A DNA stretch of 64,000 nucleotides from Thalassotalea sp. LPB0316 (GTDB lineage: Bacteria > Pseudomonadota > Gammaproteobacteria > Enterobacterales > Alteromonadaceae). The first letter of the stretch is position 1, and every line of letters starts with the position of its first letter. The notes beneath the pieces were generated by a model that did no database searches, had not been told where the DNA came from, and worked only from the letters and a program-made list of their open reading frames with translations. The position numbers and the translations under genes were made by a program. The DNA lies in assembly GCF_014898095.1 (NCBI RefSeq), contig NZ_CP062946.1, positions 3,286,001 through 3,350,000 of the forward strand, in the 5' to 3' direction. Below, piece by piece: positions 35,338-44,733 of the stretch.

Positions 35338-38112
35338 ATGCAGAAAATAAGCCTAAAAGATTGGGTAATTCTCATTACCATTTTACCGACGACACTAATC
35401 GGCTTAGGATTAGCAGGTTATTTTACCGCGAGTCGTCACGCCCAACTCAATGATTTTTTAATCAATAAATCAACTAATATTATTGAACCGATTGCCATTG
35501 CCTCAACCAAATTATTGGAAAATCGTCAACGAGAAGATGTTCGCACGCTATTGAGCTTCACCCATAAAAATCACGCCGATATTATTCGCAGCATCGTGCT
35601 GTTCACCAATGACAACCAAGTTTTTGTTACTAGTGCTTACAATGGCGACACTAACGTCATGCGAGTGCCTGCAGGATATGACCTACCGCAAAAAACCACG
35701 GTAGAAGAAATCAACGATCAGCTAATATTTCGCACACCGATCATGGTTGAAGTTGAACCCAGTGAGAGCTTTTCGTCGTCACAGCAAATTATCGGTTACT
35801 TATCGATGCAGATAGATAAAAAGTCTATTCAATTTGATCAGCAACGCGAAATGATCATCGCCTTTCTATTGGTTGTTTTGGGCTCAATTATCAGCGCTGT
35901 CTCGTCATTTCGTTTGATTGGCAAGGTAACGAGGCCGCTTGGCTCGATGGTGCAAGCAGTTGATAGAATTCGTGAAGGTAAACTGGAAAGCCGAGTCAGT
36001 GGTCAGTTAATTGGCGAGTTAAATTTTCTTAAAAACGGTATTAATGCGATGGCACAGAGTCTAGGTGACTACCACCTAGAGATGCAACGCAGTATCGACC
36101 AAGCCACTCACGACTTACGCGAATCACTTGAGCAGTTTGAAATTCAAAACGTGCAATTAGATATTGCCAAGCGCAAAGCCCAAGATGCTAACCGCGTTAA
36201 ATCAGAGTTCTTGGCTAATATGAGTCACGAATTACGCACGCCACTTAACGGTGTAATCGGCTTTACCCGCCAAGTATTAAAAACACCACTGAGTGACACC
36301 CAACGAGATTATTTACACACGATAGAACGTTCAGCTAACAATTTGTTAGCGATCATCAATGACATTCTCGATTTTTCAAAGTTAGATGCAGGTAAAATGG
36401 TGATTGAAAATATTCCGTTTGCCTTGCGAGAATCACTTGAAGAAAGCATCGCGCTGCTCGCCCCTAGCGCCCATAAGAAAAATATCGAATTATCATTGCG
36501 CATTAACAAAGACCTGCCTGATTCACTGATTGGCGATGCTATGCGGATCAAACAGGTACTTACTAATTTAGTCAATAATGCGATTAAATTTACCGATCAA
36601 GGCTCTGTGACGATTGATGTTGACACTGAGCATATTGATAAAGACAGCGTCGTCGTCAAGGTATTGGTAAAAGATACCGGTATCGGCATGAGCAAGCAGC
36701 AGCAACAAACTTTGTTTGAAGCCTTTAACCAAGCCGATAAAAGTGTCACTCGCTTATACGGCGGTACGGGCTTAGGTTTAGTTATATCACAGCGTTTAGT
36801 CCATGAAATGCACGGCGACATCGGTTTGCAATCAGAGCCTGATATTGGCTCAACATTCTGGTTTACGTTTAAAGTTGATCTCAACCACATTCAGTTGACA
36901 ACGTTATCAAATGAAACAAGCCTCAAAGATAAATCGATCTTGTACTTTGAGCCCCATGCTCATAGTCGCCAAGCGGTAGCTGAGATTTTAACTTCGACCC
37001 AAATGAAAGTCACTTGCGTCGATGATTTATCAGAATTCGAGCGACTAACTGAACAACAAAACTTTGATTATGCGCTCATTGCAGGCGATGTCAGCCCCGG
37101 CTCGCTCAACCAACTGAAAAGCTTAGTCAGTCAAACCAGTGAGCGCATTGACAATGTTCACGTTGCCATGAACAGTACCTCGCCGAACTTACAAGAGATG
37201 ATCGTCGCTGCGGGTGCCAAAACTTGTTTATCTAAGCCGTTAGTTGGCTTAAGGCTAATCAAAGCACTACAAGATAAATCGAGCGATAATGGCCACCTAC
37301 CACTGCGTTCAAATCACGTTATAGTGCCAATTAAAGTGCTAGCGGTTGACGATAACGAAGCTAACTTGAAACTGATCAAAGCATTACTGAGTGAACAAGT
37401 TCAAGAAGTCGTAACAGCGACCAATGGTGAAGAAGCTCTAGCACTGTGTAAGCAAGAAAAGTACGCCATTATTTTTATGGATATTCAAATGCCGAAAATG
37501 GATGGTATTACTGCGCTCAAACACATAAAAGATGATACCTTTAACGAAAAGACCCCTATAGTCGCAGTGACTGCTCACGCGCTTAGCGACGAGCGCGATC
37601 GTTTATTAAAGCTTGGTTTTAATTCGTATATGACAAAACCTATCGATGAAACCATGTTAAAACATACCATCTACGAATATTGTGACTTTAAGCTGTTTAT
37701 TAACGCGAAAAAAGACCCGGTTGAAACGTATACGCAAACTCGGGTAGAGGTAACAGAACAGCCAAAACCTGCAGTGATTGATTGGTCGCTGGCATTAAAA
37801 CGCTCTGCAAATAATGAAGCACTAGCAAAAGATATGTTATCCGGCTTGGTCAATAGCTTACCCGAAACACAAGAAAAACTCACTGAGGCTATTACTTGCC
37901 AAGACATCGACACAACGAAAAGCCTAATTCACAAATTAAATGGCGCTTGTTGTTATTCTGGCGTGCCTAACTTGGCAAACTGTGTCAATGAGATAGAAAC
38001 GCAGTTGAAACAAGGGGCGAGTATTGATGATTTGGAACCAAACTTTTTTGAACTAAGTGATCATATCGAAGCGTTGACCGAACAAGCCAGTCAATATGTC
38101 ACACCTGCTTAA
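35338..38112 (+). CDS. barA: Two-component sensor histidine kinase BarA
   Basis: A 924-residue tripartite kinase. Two membrane helices (about 10-31 and 174-195) flank a periplasmic region; then come HAMP (about 197-250), HisKA with MSHELRTPLNG (His297), HATPase with GGTGLGLVIS, a degenerate receiver, a receiver with Asp715 (FMDIQMPKMDG) and a C-terminal Hpt domain with His865 in LIHKLNGACCYSGV. BarA phosphorylates UvrY/GacA, which drives the small RNAs that titrate CsrA; csrA itself is at the other end of this window. Divergent position next to rlmD-relA supports orthology. Confidence 0.97.
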   Translation: MQKISLKDWVILITILPTTLIGLGLAGYFTASRHAQLNDFLINKSTNIIEPIAIASTKLLENRQREDVRTLLSFTHKNHADIIRSIVLFTNDNQVFVTSAYNGDTNVMRVPAGYDLPQKTTVEEINDQLIFRTPIMVEVEPSESFSSSQQIIGYLSMQIDKKSIQFDQQREMIIAFLLVVLGSIISAVSSFRLIGKVTRPLGSMVQAVDRIREGKLESRVSGQLIGELNFLKNGINAMAQSLGDYHLEMQRSIDQATHDLRESLEQFEIQNVQLDIAKRKAQDANRVKSEFLANMSHELRTPLNGVIGFTRQVLKTPLSDTQRDYLHTIERSANNLLAIINDILDFSKLDAGKMVIENIPFALRESLEESIALLAPSAHKKNIELSLRINKDLPDSLIGDAMRIKQVLTNLVNNAIKFTDQGSVTIDVDTEHIDKDSVVVKVLVKDTGIGMSKQQQQTLFEAFNQADKSVTRLYGGTGLGLVISQRLVHEMHGDIGLQSEPDIGSTFWFTFKVDLNHIQLTTLSNETSLKDKSILYFEPHAHSRQAVAEILTSTQMKVTCVDDLSEFERLTEQQNFDYALIAGDVSPGSLNQLKSLVSQTSERIDNVHVAMNSTSPNLQEMIVAAGAKTCLSKPLVGLRLIKALQDKSSDNGHLPLRSNHVIVPIKVLAVDDNEANLKLIKALLSEQVQEVVTATNGEEALALCKQEKYAIIFMDIQMPKMDGITALKHIKDDTFNEKTPIVAVTAHALSDERDRLLKLGFNSYMTKPIDETMLKHTIYEYCDFKLFINAKKDPVETYTQTRVEVTEQPKPAVIDWSLALKRSANNEALAKDMLSGLVNSLPETQEKLTEAITCQDIDTTKSLIHKLNGACCYSGVPNLANCVNEIETQLKQGASIDDLEPNFFELSDHIEALTEQASQYVTPA

Positions 38113-38122
38113 GACACAGGAT

Positions 38123-38380
38123 TTAGCGAATTTGAATGTCAGGGGATGAGTTTATTTCGCCATCTTCTGTGATAACTGCGACACCGCCATTACACATTAG
38201 GACAGCTAAGCTCCGGCCATTATCATTACGAACAAAAGACAGCTCATAGCCAAATTTTCCCAGACTACTTGCCGAGAATTTTTGCGCGAGCGATAAGCGA
38301 TTCCACCAGACCGATTGATGTGGCGACTCGGTTCTGCGTTCAACATGCATTTGACTATCTACCTGATCGTGAGCTTGCAT
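38123..38380 (-). CDS. Conserved hypothetical small protein
   Basis: An 85-residue soluble protein convergent with barA (stop codons 11 bp apart). The first third is polar (QAHDQVDSQMHVERR), followed by SVWWNRLSLAQKFSASSLGKFGYELSFVR, then a short beta-rich segment (SLAVLMCNGGVAVITEDGEI). It has no signal peptide, membrane helix or known motif. The sequence looks coding rather than spurious because of its regular composition and clear strand alternation. I do not recognise a family. Confidence 0.68.
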   Translation of the reverse strand: MQAHDQVDSQMHVERRTESPHQSVWWNRLSLAQKFSASSLGKFGYELSFVRNDNGRSLAVLMCNGGVAVITEDGEINSSPDIQIR

Positions 38381-38719
38381 ATACTACCTCTTTATAGCGT
38401 CACCTACTTTTTAGTATAGTCACAAAGTATATTTTTTGTACAATTAATTCTAGCGTTTTTTGCGCTGTTTAAGATTTGACTCAGGTAGCAACAAAGCGTT
38501 AATCATGTAATTCGGGGAAAGAGTCAACGTACTCTGCCTCCGAAATAGATTAATTTAACCAATGCGGAGGATGGTTAAACGGGGGCAATTGTGCTAATCG
38601 GGGTCAGTGTTAGCGAACTGACCCCGATCCTCTTTAACCTACTATCTCGCCGAGGTCAGCAACAGGTGTATTTAATGCCTATATCTGATGCGTCCAGATA
38701 GTGGTCGGTCAGAATTATT
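38381..38719. other. Non-coding region between the hypothetical protein and parE
   Basis: No convincing gene is seen on either strand. The stretch holds the strong GGGGTCAGT hairpin at 38597-38628 and otherwise AT-rich sequence. It marks the left edge of the accessory island after the conserved barA block. Confidence 0.6.
38597..38628. repeat. Strong GGGGTCAGT hairpin, REP-like remnant
   Basis: ATCGGGGTCAGT and ACTGACCCCGAT form a perfect 12-bp stem around an 8-base loop (38609-38616). No T-run follows, so a terminator is less likely. Such GGGGTCAGT palindromes often accompany REP-associated or IS200-like transposase elements; no transposase is near. Confidence 0.6.
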
Positions 38720-39016
38720 TTAACTTGTTATATGAAGCTCTAACTTCATTTGCTGGTGTAGAATTCTAACCACCAAAATATCGTTTTCTCTTTGTTTAAA
38801 GAAGATGCTATGTTTTCTGTATAAGTATCTAAAATAACCCAATCTAATATCACTAATATCATGAGCTAGTTCAGGTTCATCACAAAGCAATTGCAGGCAA
38901 TCATTAATACCTATCAAATAACTCTCAGCTTGAAGTTCTCCGAATTCAACCGCTGTATATTGGTATATTTTTTCTAAGTCTTTCTGCGCGCTATTTGACA
39001 GTGTATATTTTTTCAT
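38720..39016 (-). CDS. parE: ParE/RelE-type toxin of a type II toxin-antitoxin pair
   Basis: A 98-residue toxin starting MKKYTLSNSAQKDLEKIYQYT, which is the usual opening of ParE (short strand, then a helix with the D-L-E-x-I pattern), followed by the C-terminal beta sheet including YRKHSIFFKQRENDILVVRILHQQM. ParE proteins poison DNA gyrase. ATG 39016 is chosen over a TTG two codons upstream that overlaps the antitoxin stop. It lies 2 bp after parD, and the pair would be cotranscribed and autoregulated by the ParD-ParE complex at the upstream repeats. Confidence 0.93.
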   Translation of the reverse strand: MKKYTLSNSAQKDLEKIYQYTAVEFGELQAESYLIGINDCLQLLCDEPELAHDISDIRLGYFRYLYRKHSIFFKQRENDILVVRILHQQMKLELHITS

Positions 39017-39018
39017 TA

Positions 39019-39243
39019 TCAAGATTTTGATTTTTGTTGTTTGATAATATCTAAAACCGTAAGTTCGCTTTCACCGCTTAACTCACCTTCAACAAGCGCC
39101 ATTTTAATAGCATCTTTTTCACTCTGGTTATGACGAATCAAATCACGGATGTAGTCACTTGCGTTCGCGAAACGACCTGACTCAATTTGCTTATCTATCC
39201 AAGTGCGCATTTCATCTGGGATAGATATATTTAGTGTTGCCAT
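39019..39243 (-). CDS. parD: ParD-type antitoxin
   Basis: A 74-residue antitoxin with an N-terminal ribbon-helix-helix DNA-binding fold (ATLNISIPDEMRTWIDKQI, then RFANASDYIRDLIRHNQ) and a flexible, acidic C-terminal toxin-binding tail. I use ATG 39243, which has a G-rich site (GGGG) 8 bases upstream and gives the usual size; the frame extends 17 codons further without a better site. It neutralises ParE, encoded 2 bp downstream, and should repress its own promoter at the repeats 39277-39308. Confidence 0.95.
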   Translation of the reverse strand: MATLNISIPDEMRTWIDKQIESGRFANASDYIRDLIRHNQSEKDAIKMALVEGELSGESELTVLDIIKQQKSKS

Positions 39244-39276
39244 AATTAAAACCCCAACTGAGAACGAAGAATTGAT

Positions 39277-39308
39277 ATTGGCATATATTGGCAAATATTG
39301 CCATATAG
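39277..39308 (-). promoter_or_regulatory. Candidate ParD operator upstream of parDE
   Basis: Two direct copies of ATTGGCA and an inverted TTGCCATA lie within about 30 bp, with the palindrome TTGGCAAATATTGCCA in the middle. Clustered short repeats just before a ribbon-helix-helix antitoxin gene fit an autoregulatory operator. Binding is inferred. Confidence 0.5.
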
Positions 39309-39741
39309 ATTTTTCATTAACCCTATGTGCTAATGGTGGACATCGGTAACAGTTAATAAAATTTCCCCGTCATTGCAGTAAGTGCTTACATGAATGTATG
39401 TAAGCAGAATAATGCAGGAGCAATTATCCAAACCGCAACCTCCTGTTCACTACATGGGTTCATAAGAGGTGCTTTTGCATATTTTTGTCACTTTAAATTA
39501 CCATGTCTTTGTTTTTTCAAGCCCGCTTTTTAACATGTCTTTACATTATTTGCGTTAATAGCCTGTTATAAAAGTATATTGAGGAATTGAACAACCTAGC
39601 CTGCATTTGATTCAATGATGGTGTTAACTGTCTTTAAAGCATTTGTCGAGTTAAGAAACAATAGAGTAATTTAGGCTTTAGAGAGTTGTCTTAGAATCGG
39701 CTATAACAAATGTCGATTAAGTTAGTGTTAAAAGAAAAGTT
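39309..39741. other. Non-coding AT-rich region with a 9-bp dyad
   Basis: I see no gene in this 430-bp stretch. A perfect inverted repeat TGCTTACAT/ATGTAAGCA with a 6-base loop lies at 39383-39406, and weaker complementarity extends it by several bases on both sides. It has no T-run. It may be a relic of a mobile element or an operator. Confidence 0.5.
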
Positions 39742-40044
39742 ATGAACTTAACATTGAATTCTGTTCTACCAGCAATATCTGTTGCATTGCAATTTATTAT
39801 ATTTTTTATGCTAAAGAAGCATGAGCCAGAGCTGACCAAAAAATATTACTTAAATGGTTCTATTTATAGCACTTTAAGTGATCAAAGCTTTAAAGCACAA
39901 GTGAAAGCTCTATGGTTTTACTACAACCCAATAAATTGGAAAGCAATCAAACCTTTACATATAAAGCTTACACTTATGCTGAACTTCATAATATTCGTAT
40001 ATATTATTTATGATGTTATGTTAAAGCCATCATTAAATAGCTAG
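39742..40044 (+). CDS. Hypothetical small membrane protein
   Basis: A 100-residue protein with two hydrophobic segments (about residues 8-23, and 76-92 with LTLMLNFIIFVYIIYDVML) and a central polar, aromatic and Lys-rich part (KKYYLNGSIYSTLSDQSFK, LWFYYNPINWKAIK). The ATG is preceded by AAAAGAAAAG. No family is recognised. It is isolated in the accessory island, on the opposite strand to both neighbours. Coding is likely from composition, but function cannot be stated. Confidence 0.6.
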   Translation: MNLTLNSVLPAISVALQFIIFFMLKKHEPELTKKYYLNGSIYSTLSDQSFKAQVKALWFYYNPINWKAIKPLHIKLTLMLNFIIFVYIIYDVMLKPSLNS

Positions 40045-40119
40045 GTCAATGGCTAATACTCGAATAAAGTGCGCCTCAGTTGTTAGGCTCATTACAGAAT
40101 GAAACAAAGACAACGGTGT

Positions 40120-40539
40120 TTAGTCTTTGTTTAATGGTTTATGTGATTCAGAAGTCCTTACCGCGATAGCCCAAAACGTCAAAGACACCAAAAATCCATT
40201 TAAGCCATAAGTTAGATACTCCATTGTTCTGAGATCGTTAGGCATATTACTGTCCACTAGCGCGTTATATTTATAGTAAATAGATGCCAAAGCGCCAAGG
40301 AAACTATAAATATACCAATGTGTTAGTCCAAATGTAGATAAAATAGAATGTGCAACGAAGCCTATCGAAGCAACCATAACAAAGGTGACAGTCACCGAGG
40401 TGATTATCACCCAGAGAACGCCATCAAGAGGCGGCATAACCTCTGCTGAATAAAAAAATTTAATTAATTGAAAGGCTAACACAATAATTGAGGCGAAAGG
40501 CGAAATTATCGTTGCTAAAAAAGTACGTTTAAAGCTCAT
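40120..40539 (-). CDS. Hypothetical four-helix membrane protein
   Basis: A 139-residue, mostly hydrophobic protein with four likely transmembrane helices (about 8-27, 42-65, 75-90, 112-128) and a charged C-terminal tail (RTSESHKPLNKD). The loop between helices 3 and 4 is polar (YYKYNALVDSNMPNDLRTMEY). It has no recognisable motif. It lies 65 bp downstream of the SPFH protein gene on the same strand and might be part of the same transcript. No family is recognised. Confidence 0.65.
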   Translation of the reverse strand: MSFKRTFLATIISPFASIIVLAFQLIKFFYSAEVMPPLDGVLWVIITSVTVTFVMVASIGFVAHSILSTFGLTHWYIYSFLGALASIYYKYNALVDSNMPNDLRTMEYLTYGLNGFLVSLTFWAIAVRTSESHKPLNKD

Positions 40540-40603
40540 AGTTAACCACTAACCTCTATGGCAAAATACCCTCGTTATGGAACAAGTAATTAAGCGTAAT
40601 ACA

Positions 40604-41467
40604 CTAATTCTTAACGTCGTAGGTTGGCATTACACCACCATTACCCGACATCAATAGCACTTTGGCATTTGGGTTATTTTTAACGAGTTCAATCTTTTCT
40701 CGTTCAATTTCAAGCGATCGCAACATCAAATATTGATCGATATTCATCTGAGATTGAACGATATAGCCGCGGTCGGCATCGGCTTTTGCTTTTTCAGCAT
40801 TCAAACGAGCATCCTCTGCTTTTTTTCGTTCTTGTTCTGTTTTAACACGTTGAGACTGAGCGGCTGTGCGGTCTATTTCGTCCTGTAAGGCTTTATTTGG
40901 CTGTGCTTTGCCAATTACCACTCGATTGACTAATAGAGGGAGATTCACACTATCGATATAGTTTTGCATATTGCTGTGAATTTGTTGCTGACCATCGAGT
41001 AACGAGTCGGCATCAGAAATGAGATCAGAGCCAGATAGTTTTTTGGCAAAATTACGCACTTCAGTACGAAACACGTCTTGAACATTATTCTTGTACCAGT
41101 TAGCGCCAAAATTTTCATGTAATACCGGCGTTAAGCCCTTCTTTATTTGAATCGTTAGGTAGGCGTTAAAATCGACGGGAATTTTATCGGACGATACCAA
41201 GTCATTAAAAGGTTCATCGAAACGCTTTGGTGTTATCACATAACGTGTTGATGAAGTTGTCCAGCTTACCCACTCGGAGCCGGCAGAAACAGGTTCAGAT
41301 AGCACCCCTTCCTTACCAAATAAAATAGGCTTGGCGGTCAGTACTAACTCCTCTCCGCCCTCAGCTGTTACACGAAACATCCACCCTAATAATAAAATAC
41401 CTATAACGATGAATATCGCTGTACCACCAAAGGTAAATACACCTGATGAATGACTTTCAAATTTCAT
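40604..41467 (-). CDS. SPFH/band 7 (prohibitin-like) domain protein
   Basis: A 287-residue protein with an N-terminal membrane helix (about residues 10-30, GGTAIFIVIGILLLGWMF), then an SPFH domain (about 32-200) and an Ala/Lys/Glu-rich coiled-coil segment (about 200-245, with KTEQERKKAEDARLNAEKAKADADR), typical of prohibitin and stomatin relatives that form rings on membranes. It ends with a short tail containing LLMSGNGGVMPTYD. It would be an inner-membrane scaffold. Partner proteases such as HflKC/FtsH are not adjacent. Confidence 0.88.
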   Translation of the reverse strand: MKFESHSSGVFTFGGTAIFIVIGILLLGWMFRVTAEGGEELVLTAKPILFGKEGVLSEPVSAGSEWVSWTTSSTRYVITPKRFDEPFNDLVSSDKIPVDFNAYLTIQIKKGLTPVLHENFGANWYKNNVQDVFRTEVRNFAKKLSGSDLISDADSLLDGQQQIHSNMQNYIDSVNLPLLVNRVVIGKAQPNKALQDEIDRTAAQSQRVKTEQERKKAEDARLNAEKAKADADRGYIVQSQMNIDQYLMLRSLEIEREKIELVKNNPNAKVLLMSGNGGVMPTYDVKN

Positions 41468-41577
41468 GACGACTTCCTTGCTTTACTTTTCTTAGAACAG
41501 CTGAAATGTTCTGCTTTTTTATCAATAAATTACGTTATTAATAGTGATTTTGCAAATGTGCTAAGCTAGCGGCCTAC

Positions 41578-42876
41578 TTACGAATTAACCACAATGTTTC
41601 GCCCTTTGTTCTTAGCTTGATATAGCGCAGAATCAGCCCTTCTTATTAACATCTCCACAGACTCACCGTACACCATTTCAGCAACACCAAAGCTACAAGT
41701 TACCGGTTTAGATATTGGCCAAACCTGCTCACTTAATACTTCTCTTAGTGAATTGGCCAAATTGTTAGTGTCGAATAAAGAGGTTTGAGGACAAATACAC
41801 AAAAACTCTTCACCGCCCCAACGTATGAAGTAATCATTATCTCTTAAGCGATTGAATATTGTTCTAGCAAATAGCATTAACACGTCATCACCTGCATCAT
41901 GGCCAAATTCATCATTAATCTGCTTAAAATGGTCTATATCCATTATAATTATTGAGTCTCCTTCTTTTAGTTGTGGAAATATTTCCTCTGTAGCATGTCT
42001 ATTTAGTGCACCGGTCAGCGCATCGATATTAACCTTATTTTTTAGACTGCTATTTTTTGAAGCTAAATATTTATTCCTGATAGATAGCTCAAGCACTTTT
42101 TGTTTTTGTCTCTCAGATGTTTCTTTATATTCCTTTACGCTCATAAATAAATAAAAGACAAGAAATAAAGTAAGTAAAATTATTATGCTGTAAAGCACCT
42201 GCGTATCATTGAGGTATTTACCAATCAGCTCAATACTCTCAATTTGTATTTCATAGCGTCCAACGGGAATGTTGTTACCTGTAGCAAGTTCAAGAACCAT
42301 TGCGTGTTTGAATTCAGGACCTGAGTATTCGATAGATATTTTATTGTGAGTGAGCCACCAATTAGGCACTTGCAATGTGTTTAAAGGGATCTCATAAATG
42401 TTATTACTATTGGGGGTTGAGATTTCAGTTGTTAGAAATTTCCAAGTTTCAATTTTATCCTCTTTGGAATAGTTAGGGTTAAAAACCCTAAGCTGTGCTC
42501 TAATACCTTTAAAGTCAGCATTAGCATATTTCATCTTAATTCGGATTTGACTAAAATTCCTTAAATCTAAACCTTTTCTCGAGGCATCATTATGATCAGA
42601 GAGTGCGATCGTAATGTTACAAAACGGCCATGCGTAAGTTGATTTTTTAATATCACAGTCAAGAATAAGTTGTTCGCCTTTAACTCTTCTAATGTTAGCA
42701 AGCGACTCCCCTCCTAATGCAAAAGAATCGCTTTGAGCTAAATAATTATAGTGACTGCTAGGAAATAATTTAATGACTTTATTATTATATGATTGCCAAA
42801 AAAGAGTACAAAAAACAATAACTAACAAAACAATGCCAATTATAATTCGATTTACAGCCTGTCTTACTATGATCAT
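41578..42876 (-). CDS. Membrane diguanylate cyclase with a carbohydrate-binding-like periplasmic domain
   Basis: A 432-residue protein: N-terminal helix (about 8-30), a periplasmic beta-rich domain (about 35-220) that looks like the galactose-binding/CBM-type sensors found in some GGDEF proteins, a second helix (about 228-246), a short coiled linker with KQKVLELSIRNKYLASKN, then GGDEF. The active loop is GGEEF at 354-358, preceded by an RDND inhibitory site (Arg345-Asp348). It should make c-di-GMP in response to an extracellular cue. It is the last gene of the accessory island before acpS, and on the same strand. Confidence 0.93.
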   Translation of the reverse strand: MIIVRQAVNRIIIGIVLLVIVFCTLFWQSYNNKVIKLFPSSHYNYLAQSDSFALGGESLANIRRVKGEQLILDCDIKKSTYAWPFCNITIALSDHNDASRKGLDLRNFSQIRIKMKYANADFKGIRAQLRVFNPNYSKEDKIETWKFLTTEISTPNSNNIYEIPLNTLQVPNWWLTHNKISIEYSGPEFKHAMVLELATGNNIPVGRYEIQIESIELIGKYLNDTQVLYSIIILLTLFLVFYLFMSVKEYKETSERQKQKVLELSIRNKYLASKNSSLKNKVNIDALTGALNRHATEEIFPQLKEGDSIIIMDIDHFKQINDEFGHDAGDDVLMLFARTIFNRLRDNDYFIRWGGEEFLCICPQTSLFDTNNLANSLREVLSEQVWPISKPVTCSFGVAEMVYGESVEMLIRRADSALYQAKNKGRNIVVNS

Positions 42877-42927
42877 CTACTGCACCTCCTTAATTACAGT
42901 TTAGACCAAGTATTTAGCAATGAGTGT

Positions 42928-43308
42928 CTATCGACTCAGCACAACAAAGGCACTGATCAATGCGTTATCATCGGCTAGAGAAATATGCCAAGACGTGGCA
43001 CCAAGTGCCTGAGCTTTTTCTAGCGCGACACCGGTAATGTCGATAATTGGCGCACCAGTGTCAGTATTGTTGATTTCAAAATGTTGGAAAGATACGCCTT
43101 TAGCTATCCCTGTTTGCAGGGCTTTAGAGGCAGCTTCTTTCGCTGCCCAGCGTTTGGCAAGATATTGGCTAGGAAAAGTGTGTTCGTGATAACGCTCAAG
43201 TTCATTTGGCGTTAATACTCTTTTGGCGAGTTTCTCACGCACTGCCGGCTTCATATTGGCAATGCGCGAGCTATCGAGTATATCTGTGCCTATGCCAACA
43301 ACCGACAT
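42928..43308 (-). CDS. acpS: Holo-[acyl-carrier-protein] synthase
   Basis: A 126-residue phosphopantetheinyl transferase with the signature GIGTDILDSSRI near the N terminus and RWAAKEAASKAL in the middle; the aspartate and glutamate in these bind magnesium. It converts apo-ACP to holo-ACP for fatty acid synthesis. Its start overlaps the pdxJ stop by one base. It is the last gene of the lepA-lepB-rnc-era-recO-pdxJ-acpS run, as in E. coli. Confidence 0.97.
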   Translation of the reverse strand: MSVVGIGTDILDSSRIANMKPAVREKLAKRVLTPNELERYHEHTFPSQYLAKRWAAKEAASKALQTGIAKGVSFQHFEINNTDTGAPIIDITGVALEKAQALGATSWHISLADDNALISAFVVLSR

Positions 43309-44039
43309 TAGCCTCTCGCTTCAATCATTAAGCGCTTCATATCGCGTACCGCTGTATCAAGACCATCAATAGCGGCACGAGCAATAATCGCATGGCCAAT
43401 ATTTAACTCGATAATATCTTTAATCGCGGCAATCGGTTTAACGTTAAAGTAATGAAGGCCGTGACCAGCGTTTACCTTAAGCCCTAATGAAGTTGCATAT
43501 TCAACGCCTTGCTTGATTTTCTCAAGCTCAACTAATTGTGCTTGTTCATCAGTTGCTTCTGCGTAATGGCCCGTGTGGATCTCAATAAATGGCGCACCAG
43601 ATTTCGCTGCCGCTGTAATTTGTGCTTTATCAGCATCGATAAACAAACTGGTTTGAATGCCCTGCTCCGCTAACTGATTCACCGCTTGGCTGATACGATC
43701 TAACTGACCAGCCACATCTAAACCGCCCTCAGTGGTTAACTCTTCACGCTTTTCAGGTACTAAACAAACAAAGGTTGGTTTGACATCACAGGCAATCGCT
43801 AACATTTCGTCCGTCACTGCCATTTCCAAATTCATACGCGTTTGAATGGTTTGCGCCATTACGTAAACGTCACGGTCTTGAATATGGCGGCGATCTTCAC
43901 GCAGATGAATGGTGATACCATCTGCGCCCGCGTGCTCTGCGACACTTGCTGCATGAGCTGGGTCAGGATAAGTTGTGCCTCGTGCTTGGCGCAATGTCGC
44001 AATGTGATCTACGTTAACGCCTAAATAAATTTCTTTCAT
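43308..44039 (-). CDS. pdxJ: Pyridoxine 5'-phosphate synthase
   Basis: A 243-residue barrel enzyme that condenses 1-deoxy-xylulose-5-phosphate with 3-amino-2-oxopropyl phosphate to form pyridoxine 5'-phosphate. It opens [17 protein letters not shown], has [16 protein letters not shown], and later [12 protein letters not shown] with phosphate-binding IGHAIIARA. It overlaps recO by 4 bp and acpS by 1 bp, so the genes are translationally coupled. Confidence 0.98.
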   Translation of the reverse strand: MKEIYLGVNVDHIATLRQARGTTYPDPAHAASVAEHAGADGITIHLREDRRHIQDRDVYVMAQTIQTRMNLEMAVTDEMLAIACDVKPTFVCLVPEKREELTTEGGLDVAGQLDRISQAVNQLAEQGIQTSLFIDADKAQITAAAKSGAPFIEIHTGHYAEATDEQAQLVELEKIKQGVEYATSLGLKVNAGHGLHYFNVKPIAAIKDIIELNIGHAIIARAAIDGLDTAVRDMKRLMIEARG

Positions 44040-44731
44040 TGCTTTTTATCTCTCGCCATAAATAATTCACGGCTTTTTAATGGTTTGTGTCCTAGTAGGT
44101 GATTGATCATTTGTCGCATCAAAACTTTATGCGTCGTCAACACACTTTGCGCTTGATAATTAGCTTGCGCGATATTTAATAAATCACTTCGTTGGTATAT
44201 CGGTAATTGGCTTCCTTGGTTAGCTTCAACAAAGCCCTGCTCGGCGATAAATTGCCAATATTGATGCGATGATTCCTCAACAGTAGTGAAGTTTAGACTA
44301 AAGCCAAGCTCATCGAGCAGCTGCATTTCAAAGGTACGCAATATCGGCTCAATCGTATCACTTTTATTCAAGCTTTCAATAGCTTGGCCATATTGCTCAA
44401 ATAACAGCTCACAAGGCACACATTCTGGTAATAGCCTAACAAGTAACTCATTGATATATAAACCGCTATAGAGCGAATTACCCACTAACACTCTGTGTTG
44501 ATGACAACTTTCTAGCTGACTCGCTTTTTTTAACTGGTGACGACCCGAAAGCTGAAGCGAAAACAACGAAAAGGGTTGTAAAATCCCTCTTTTATTGGCT
44601 TTTAATGAGTGCCCAGATGAAATAACGGCACTCACTTTGCCATCGCGTTGCGTGAGTAAATCGATAATTAACTGATGTTCTTTAAATGGACGACTATGCA
44701 ACAGATAGGCTTGCTGTGTCTCGAACATCAT
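44036..44731 (-). CDS. recO: DNA repair protein RecO
   Basis: A 231-residue protein with an N-terminal OB-like domain ([20 protein letters not shown], then [10 protein letters not shown]) and an alpha-helical C-terminal part. RecO works with RecR and RecF to load RecA on SSB-coated gaps. The RecO-type zinc cysteines are absent, as in many gammaproteobacterial members. It begins 2 bp after era and overlaps pdxJ by 4 bp. Two adjacent ATG codons make the start ambiguous by one residue. Confidence 0.94.
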   Translation of the reverse strand: MMFETQQAYLLHSRPFKEHQLIIDLLTQRDGKVSAVISSGHSLKANKRGILQPFSLFSLQLSGRHQLKKASQLESCHQHRVLVGNSLYSGLYINELLVRLLPECVPCELLFEQYGQAIESLNKSDTIEPILRTFEMQLLDELGFSLNFTTVEESSHQYWQFIAEQGFVEANQGSQLPIYQRSDLLNIAQANYQAQSVLTTHKVLMRQMINHLLGHKPLKSRELFMARDKKQ

Positions 44732-44733
44732 GG

